Source: Sphagnum magellanicum
Taxonomy: Eukaryota; Streptophyta; Sphagnopsida; Sphagnales; Sphagnaceae
Assembly: GCA_021904315.1 (NCBI GenBank)
Contig: CM038919.1
Location: forward strand, 4,402,001-4,466,000
Direction: 5' to 3'
Length of the DNA: 64,000 bases
The notes under the pieces are model-generated. The model saw only the letters and a list, made by a program, of their open reading frames with translations, was not told the DNA's origin and did not search any database. This document shows positions 58,736-64,000 of this stretch, in pieces. The position numbers and the translations under genes are program-made. How positions within the stretch are numbered: position 1 is the stretch's first letter; the number at the start of each line of letters is the position of its first letter.

Positions 58736-60108
58736 ATGGCAACGGTAGCAGTGGCTATGGAGGTCCATAGTGTCTTCTCCGCCCATTCTCGCCATGCTCC
58801 TTTTACACCAAGAAACTCCTCCTCCTCCTCCTCCTCCTCCTCCTCTTCTTCTTCTTCTTCTTGCGGTTCCTATTCCTCTCGCTTTGTGGCTTCTTCCGAG
58901 CTCGCGCTCAAGCAGTCGGAATTCACCGAGGGCAGCGAGAATTCGTGGTTTCTTCCACGTCTAGAGCTTCGGCTGTGGGAAGTGGGAAGCAGAACGGCGG
59001 GGTGAGGAGTTAGGCGCAGGTGACGCAGCGGGAGGTGGGGAAGGTGAAAAAATAGGACGAGGACGGGAGCAGCGACGGGGAAGATCCGTTCAAGCCGTTG
59101 AGTCAGGTTTATGCGGTGCTAGGGACGCAGTGGGGTGATGAAGGAAAAGGCAAGCTCGTTGACATCCTAGCACAACGCTATGACATCGTTGCTCGCTGCC
59201 AGGTTTCTCTTTAAGCCTCTATTTTTTGCTTTCTTTTTCCTTCTCCTCCTGCTCTCAGTTGCAATTGACCTAGTTCATAGCTTTGCGGCTTCTCTGCATT
59301 GATGCAGAGAAGAGGCTATGGAAGATACATGTCCGAACATCATGGAATGTGTACCTGAGAGCATGGTCTTCCGAATCCCTTTTCTTTGTTTGGACACTGG
59401 AATCCCTATTTTGTCAGGGAGGTGCAAATGCTGGCCACACAATCTATAATGATGAGGTGTGAAGTTTGCACTTCAATTGGTGCTATGGGGGATACTGAAT
59501 ACACAAGCTATGTATGTGGTTGCCAACGGAGTAGTGGTCCATCTCCCAGGTTTCTTCAAAGAGATTGATGGTTTGGAGGCACAAGGTGTATTGTGCACAG
59601 GCAGACTTTTTGTGTCAGACCATGCACACTTGCTGTTTGATTTGCATCAGATTGTGGATGGATTGCAGGAGGCAGAGCTTGGAGGTGACATGATTGGGAC
59701 CACAAAGCGTGCAATTGGTCCCTGCTATGCTAGCAAAGCAATCCATAATGGCTTACGTGTTGGTGACCTCTGTCATATGGACACATTCTGGAGCAAGTTG
59801 GAGATCCTCTTCAAGGATGCTGCTAACTGATTCAAGGACTTCGAGTACAATGACTCAGTTTTGGATGCAGAGGTGGAGGACTATAAGAAGTTTGCCAAGA
59901 GATTAGAGCCTACATTGCAGACACTGTGCAGTATATTTCTAATGCATACACTGTAGGCATGCACATCCTCGTTGAGGGTGGGCAGGCTACCGTGCTGGAT
60001 GTTGATTTTGGGACGTATCTGTTTGTGACATCATCGAATTGTTCAGTTGGTGGAATCTCTACAGGCCTTGGCATTTCTCCCAAACGCCTTAGTGACATTA
60101 TTGCTGTG
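58736..60108 (+). pseudogene. adenylosuccinate synthetase (plastid type), broken and 3'-truncated
   Basis: Adenylosuccinate synthetase makes adenylosuccinate from IMP, Asp and GTP in plastid AMP synthesis. An ATG at 58736 opens a transit-peptide-like stretch with a run of 15 Ser. The mature enzyme is recognisable as [18 protein letters not shown] (GTP/IMP loop) up to RCQ at 59202, then, after a GT..AG intron (59203-59417), [50 protein letters not shown] and LVEGGQATVLDVDFGTY, and ends near STGLGISPKRLSDIIAVV at a possible donor at 60109. Breaks: TAG at 59011 and 59053, a frame change between transit peptide and mature part, a one-base loss at about 59457, TGA at 59828, and another one-base shift near 59910. 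The C-terminal part of the enzyme was not recognised downstream. The retained intron excludes a processed copy. Confidence 0.9.
58816..58862 (+). repeat. (TCC)n/(TTC)n microsatellite encoding a Ser run
   Basis: A trinucleotide run at the start of the pseudogene's transit-peptide region, read there as 15 consecutive Ser. Confidence 0.9.
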
Positions 60109-60498
60109 GTATGTCTCCTATGTTTTTTTGTTAGGTTCTTTGCAAGGGAGAGTTCTTGCTGTTGTGTGGATTTGTGGAACCAACAGATGTTCTAAATCTC
60201 TTATGATACTCTCCAAGTTCTCAGGAAGGTTTCCAGGGCACTTGTGTGCGGAGTTTGCCTTATGGGGTTGGATGGTGGATATGCTACAGACTGGATTGTA
60301 TGTCGGTACAGGTGGTGGGTTTGAAGTTCAGGGTTGACTGGTGACATGGTATTTGAGTGATATGGAGCATGTTGCATGTAAGAATCAATGCAATGTCAAA
60401 CAACTAGAAGGAATCCTTGAAACTATAACACAGATGATTAAGCAATATACTCCAGCATGCAAAGAACAACAATGGATCATGAACAGAAAGACAAGTAA

Positions 60499-63400
60499 TT
60501 AGGGGATGATGCTCAATGCTTTGTCATTACCATCATAGCTTTGTTTCTTAGGCTTCATGAAGAAAGGAGCAGCCTCCTTCCATGGCCATGAGAAATGGTC
60601 AAAGCAATCAACTTGCCTGCAAACAGAAAACACGAAACATGAGATCATAAAAATGTCTGTCAGACTGCATGGAACTCTGGGCCTACCAAAACTACGTATA
60701 CATTCTTCGAAGTTTTCAGTACAAAGCAGTCAGGCCAGAAGTGCTAGTTGCATGTATCTCGAACTAGCAACATCCAGTTGAGGAATCATGGAAAGAGGAT
60801 GAGCACCAGATGAACTCATTGAAATCATCATATTCTGCCATGCTGAATGTGATGCTACACCATTCCCACTGTTATGAGCCTCCTGCAAAACCCAACCAAA
60901 ACCATGCACCTCATTTCCTACCACAAAGTAATAAGGAATGCATAATCAACTCACACTGCAGTCAACCCGACATGCAACACAAACAAAAACCTCGCACTTC
61001 ATGTTGATGAGCAGCAAAACCAAGTAAAAAAAAAGCATCCTAGAGCTGCAATGCATTATGAGGAATGTGAAACCAAAGTTCACCATGGCCACAATCTGAT
61101 ACAGGGGTGATAACCTGCTCCAAGAAACATAATTCTCTACTGCCTTCTTCACTTGGCTTGGCTGTCTGTGATGACCACTCCACCTCCTCTTTCTGTAACA
61201 ACTCAAACATATCATGTGCCTTCTAGTGTCCATGGACAGCCAACAAAACAAAATACCAACAACAATAAGGGTCAATGTGAAGGTTGGTCATCCCTGAACA
61301 AAAGTAGAGTCAATCAAACACAAAGAATCAGAGATTCCAGGAATCATTTCTAACTGCATCAATGTGTTGTTATTTCCTGGTGATACAAGAGGGCAGAAAC
61401 CACTCATATGATATAGGAGCCTAGCATACTCTTCTAGCAGACTGCACTACAGAAACATTCAGGATGGACTTTGCTTCTAAAAAACTGAGATAGTTCTGAG
61501 AATTATTTTTGGTCTAGAGACTCATGTCAAATGTTCTTTGGTATACAATTTCAGGCAACAGAAGATACATAAGAGAGACAACATTTGCATGATGCTAATA
61601 AAATTCCAGCTATGGTTTTTTTCACACTCATGCAACCAAGATCTTCACATCTACAATAGCATGAGAAGAAGACTTACATGGTGGAAGATGTAACACAAGC
61701 ACTCTGGCATGAACCGAAGATTTGCTGCCTCTCCCCATGTTAAAAGATGCAGAGCAATCAAATAAATCTTTTCTTGCCGTGGGCATCCCTGCACCTCCCA
61801 AAAAACTGACGATCAGAAAAACCCCAACTGTAGTGTTAAATGTCTTGGGCTGTAAGCACTCTACAATAGCTCTGCCAACTTCCTAGTCTTCATGTAGGTT
61901 AATACAATTAGCTCTCAAGGGAGAAGGTAATATATCTCACAGAGATTACCAAGAACTCCCCACAACAACAACAATTTAGAAGGTTCACCATTTAGTTGGT
62001 TCTAGCAAAACCAAAACTAACACAACAAGACTGAGTGCAATGGGAGGGGAGGAGATATTAATGTATTAGGTCTTCTTAGGCTTGGGCTCCTTCAACACAA
62101 AGTCACCCCACTGCATGTAATTTCCAAGAACCCATTCATAGCCATCATCAACATTAACAGCTCATTGACAGCAACAATCCAAAATCCAAAGCAAAAAACA
62201 TGCTTCAATCTCACAGGCACCTTAACTGCCGAGACATTAGCTCCTAAAGAATAAACAAAATGAAAGGCATCTTGAACAAATTCCATCTACAAATGTATAT
62301 ACGTCACCATATGGCAACAACACTGCTATAACCTGCAACTTCCTGCTCTGCCTTTTGGCAAAATCACACCACAAAATTAGCAAGAAAAAATCTCTGGAAG
62401 AAAAAACCCAACAAGCCAAAGTACCTCTATGCACCCACCATCATGGAGTACACCCTTGCGTGATTGTGAACTTGCCAATAGTAAGATGAGATGTTCTTGC
62501 TAATTTGCCACATTGTCTTTTTATGGACATAATAAGATATACAGACTGAGCTTGAGGAGTTTGGCACTGCTCAAAATATAATTCCTCAATCTATGTGTGC
62601 AAGTATATGGCCTTCAGCATCAGAGTTCAAAATAGTCACAAGCTCCTCACAGGAGCACAACATCATAGCATAGCAATGATCCCAAACCTTAAACCCTCTT
62701 ATTCTTCATACATTCACAAAGAAGCAGATCACATGTGTCCCAGTAGCTAAATACCTGATATTCAAAACCATCTTATATTGAAAAACACCAATTTGGTAGA
62801 CAACGTTGTTGCTGATTGCTACTATGTCAATCCCAGTTTAGTGGAAACATTTGTACCTGAAAACAGAACGTGTTAAGGTTTGTGGTGTGCACCTTCTGCA
62901 AAGTAGCGCTTCCTCACCGATATGTATGAGGACAATCTTGTTTTCAGCTGCAACATATCCTGTCCCTCACTCATTAGATCCAGCTAATGCATCAATGTGA
63001 AGGCATAGTCATGCACTACGAATAGAAAGCAAACAAGCAACTCACAGGCATAGTCAGTTCCTCCAAAAAAAATCCATTCAACCTACAATCATTCTGAACT
63101 TTGATTTCTGGATGAAAGAGCTAAAAGAGCTTTCACCCTTGCTGCAATTTGCTTGTTCTACAAGTACAAGAGAACCTTTGTACACAACATACACAAAACA
63201 AAAAAATCAGAAGAAATTGTGACATAAATTTTGCTATAATCCATCCACACCAAGCATTTTATCCATAATCCAAAGACAGAAGTCACTTTCTCCTTCAGGG
63301 ATGGCATTGCCTTGTAATAAATCTTCTAATGGAAATGCTTGTAGAAAGTTTCTGCAGGTTGGCTATGGACCCGTCCAGCAATTCTGTGCCCCAAAAACTA

Positions 63401-63835
63401 TGCAATTCGTCGCACGATCTCTCTTTCTCTCTCTCTCAAATTGAATCTCTAGTGAGGTTTCTAGTGTTTTTTATCCGGCTGAGCTCGACAACAATTTGAC
63501 ATCCGCAGTGAAGAGGTTTTACTTGCACCACATCTCTAAAGAAAAAAATGAAATCTTGAGAATCCCGAGGACGACTTACAGATTTGTGCGACTTGAATGT
63601 TTTCAGGGTCGATGTCTCTCGCTACTTGCAGAATGGACTCGATGTTCGTCCGGTCTGAAAGGAACTGTGGTATCGTGTACAATGAGCGAGTGTAGTCGCT
63701 TCGTCTACTACTACCTATCTCCAAGCTCTCCCTTGCCTCCTGCGCTCACAACGCTTCTCCAACCAGCTGCTCCCATAAGCCAAGCACACGCCTGGAGATC
63801 CGGTTGGGCCCCTGGGCAGATATCGGCTTCTCCAT
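60499..63835 (-). pseudogene. callose synthase (GSL8/GSL10 type), broken N-terminal fragment
   Basis: Callose synthases are large plasma-membrane beta-1,3-glucan synthases of about 1,900 residues; only N-terminal exons are present here. Recognised on the minus strand, in order: 63580-63835 (from ATG; WEQLV..., TNIESILQVARDIDPENIQV, with TGA in frame after LVGEAL; donor GTAAGT); about 62066-62160 (GYEWVLGNYMQWGDFV, like the NYxxWC block); 61678-61788 (LLTWGEAANLRFMPECLCYI then FHH, diagnostic); 61084-61192 (CFLEQVITP then, after a frameshift, YQIVAM); 60807-60882 (HSAWQN, one-base loss, YDDFNEF); and 60499-60616 (DCFDHFSWPWKEAAPFFMKP, then stop). Motif order and the 'SWP-K...PF..KPK' end match the GSL8/GSL10 subgroup. 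Several upstream exons were not found. The catalytic region is missing entirely. Confidence 0.85.
61678..61788 (-). pseudogene. callose synthase exon with WGEAANLRFMPECLCYIFHH
   Basis: A 37-codon exon between AG (61790-61789) and GTAAGT (from 61677), fully open. This is the strongest single match to callose synthases in the window; it codes for the conserved cytosolic N-terminal region. Confidence 0.93.
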
Positions 63836-63841
63836 GGCTGG

Positions 63842-64000
63842 TCTTTTGAGCCTCCTCCTTTTTTTTTCTCTTGTTATGACAACAGAAGCCTCGAGTCACG
63901 AATTTGTCCTCCCTGATGATCCACAACAATATGGAGGAGGATTGCACACACTACTTGCATTTTTTACGGAGTTGCTGCCGCGTTTCCCGCTGCAAATGCC
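63842..64000. other. window end, no gene seen
   Basis: This short stretch lies 5' of the callose synthase fragment on the minus strand. Its former promoter would be here, but no element was recognised. Confidence 0.4.

Noticed and set aside
58526..58795. Minus-strand 89-codon frame with basic tail
   Set aside because: Overlaps the 5' end of the adenylosuccinate synthetase pseudogene in antisense and has no family signature.
60110..60340. Possible further adenylosuccinate synthetase exon (a Trp/Gly-rich frame ending near TGGGFEVQG)
   Set aside because: Similarity to the C-terminal region of the enzyme is too faint, and no acceptor with a continuing frame was convincing.
62400..63480. Additional callose synthase exons
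   Set aside because: Some open pieces with AG/GT borders exist (near 62.45, 62.9 and 63.3 kb), but none showed a recognisable callose synthase block.
1..64000. CRISPR arrays, bacterial operons, tRNA or rRNA genes
   Set aside because: No regularly spaced repeats with unique spacers, no cloverleaf with A/B boxes and no rRNA signature was noticed; the sequence is plant nuclear in character.

Overview
This window is nuclear DNA of a land plant. The evidence is TTTAGGG-type telomeric words, spliceosomal introns with GT/AG borders, Ty3/gypsy retrotransposons primed by initiator-Met tRNA (one a chromovirus), a Golgi-type DUF604/GT31-like glycosyltransferase, a callose synthase fragment and a plastid-type adenylosuccinate synthetase fragment. 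The lineage within plants cannot be settled from the sequence alone. Most of the window is AT-rich, repeat-derived and gene-poor; the 47-55 kb retroelement block is clearly more GC-rich.

Layout. 1-11.7 kb: degenerate repeats, a hAT transposase C-terminal remnant (3.37-3.89 kb), a large imperfect inverted repeat (6.4-8.2 kb) and small inverted and tandem repeats. 11.78-14.30 kb: the only gene that looks intact over several exons, a four-exon glycosyltransferase on the minus strand, with telomere-like boxes in its introns and upstream region. 15.7-26.9 kb: AT-rich intergenic DNA with several dispersed repeat families. 26.885-34.892 kb: an old 8.0-kb Ty3/gypsy element whose LTRs differ by about 38 of 847 bases and whose gag-pol frame carries at least ten in-frame stops and one clear frameshift. 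35-47 kb: repeats, a perfect 33-bp hairpin (36.8 kb), a possible 73-residue membrane protein gene (40.4 kb), a near-perfect palindrome of about 490 bp (41.1-41.6 kb), a MITE-like element and a second hAT remnant (43.2-43.6 kb).

47.15-55.22 kb is a nested structure. An older solo LTR flanked by CAGCT was split by a younger chromovirus that is apparently intact: 943-bp LTRs that look identical, CCCAA target duplication, tRNA-iMet primer site, polypurine tract and one uninterrupted 1496-codon gag-pol ending in a chromodomain. 57.6-58.6 kb holds short tandem and MITE-like repeats. 58.74-60.11 kb is a broken adenylosuccinate synthetase copy on the plus strand. 60.50-63.84 kb is a broken 5' fragment of a callose synthase of the GSL8/GSL10 type on the minus strand. 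The two fragments point toward each other.

There is no operon-like or pathway-like organisation. Apart from the glycosyltransferase, the sequence mostly records transposon activity, gene fragmentation and C-to-T-like decay. The least explained signals are hairpin modules starting with CATAACTT inside the LTRs, the dense GGGAGTC/GACTCCC words in the same LTRs, and the two perfect or near-perfect foldbacks at 36.8 and 41.3 kb.
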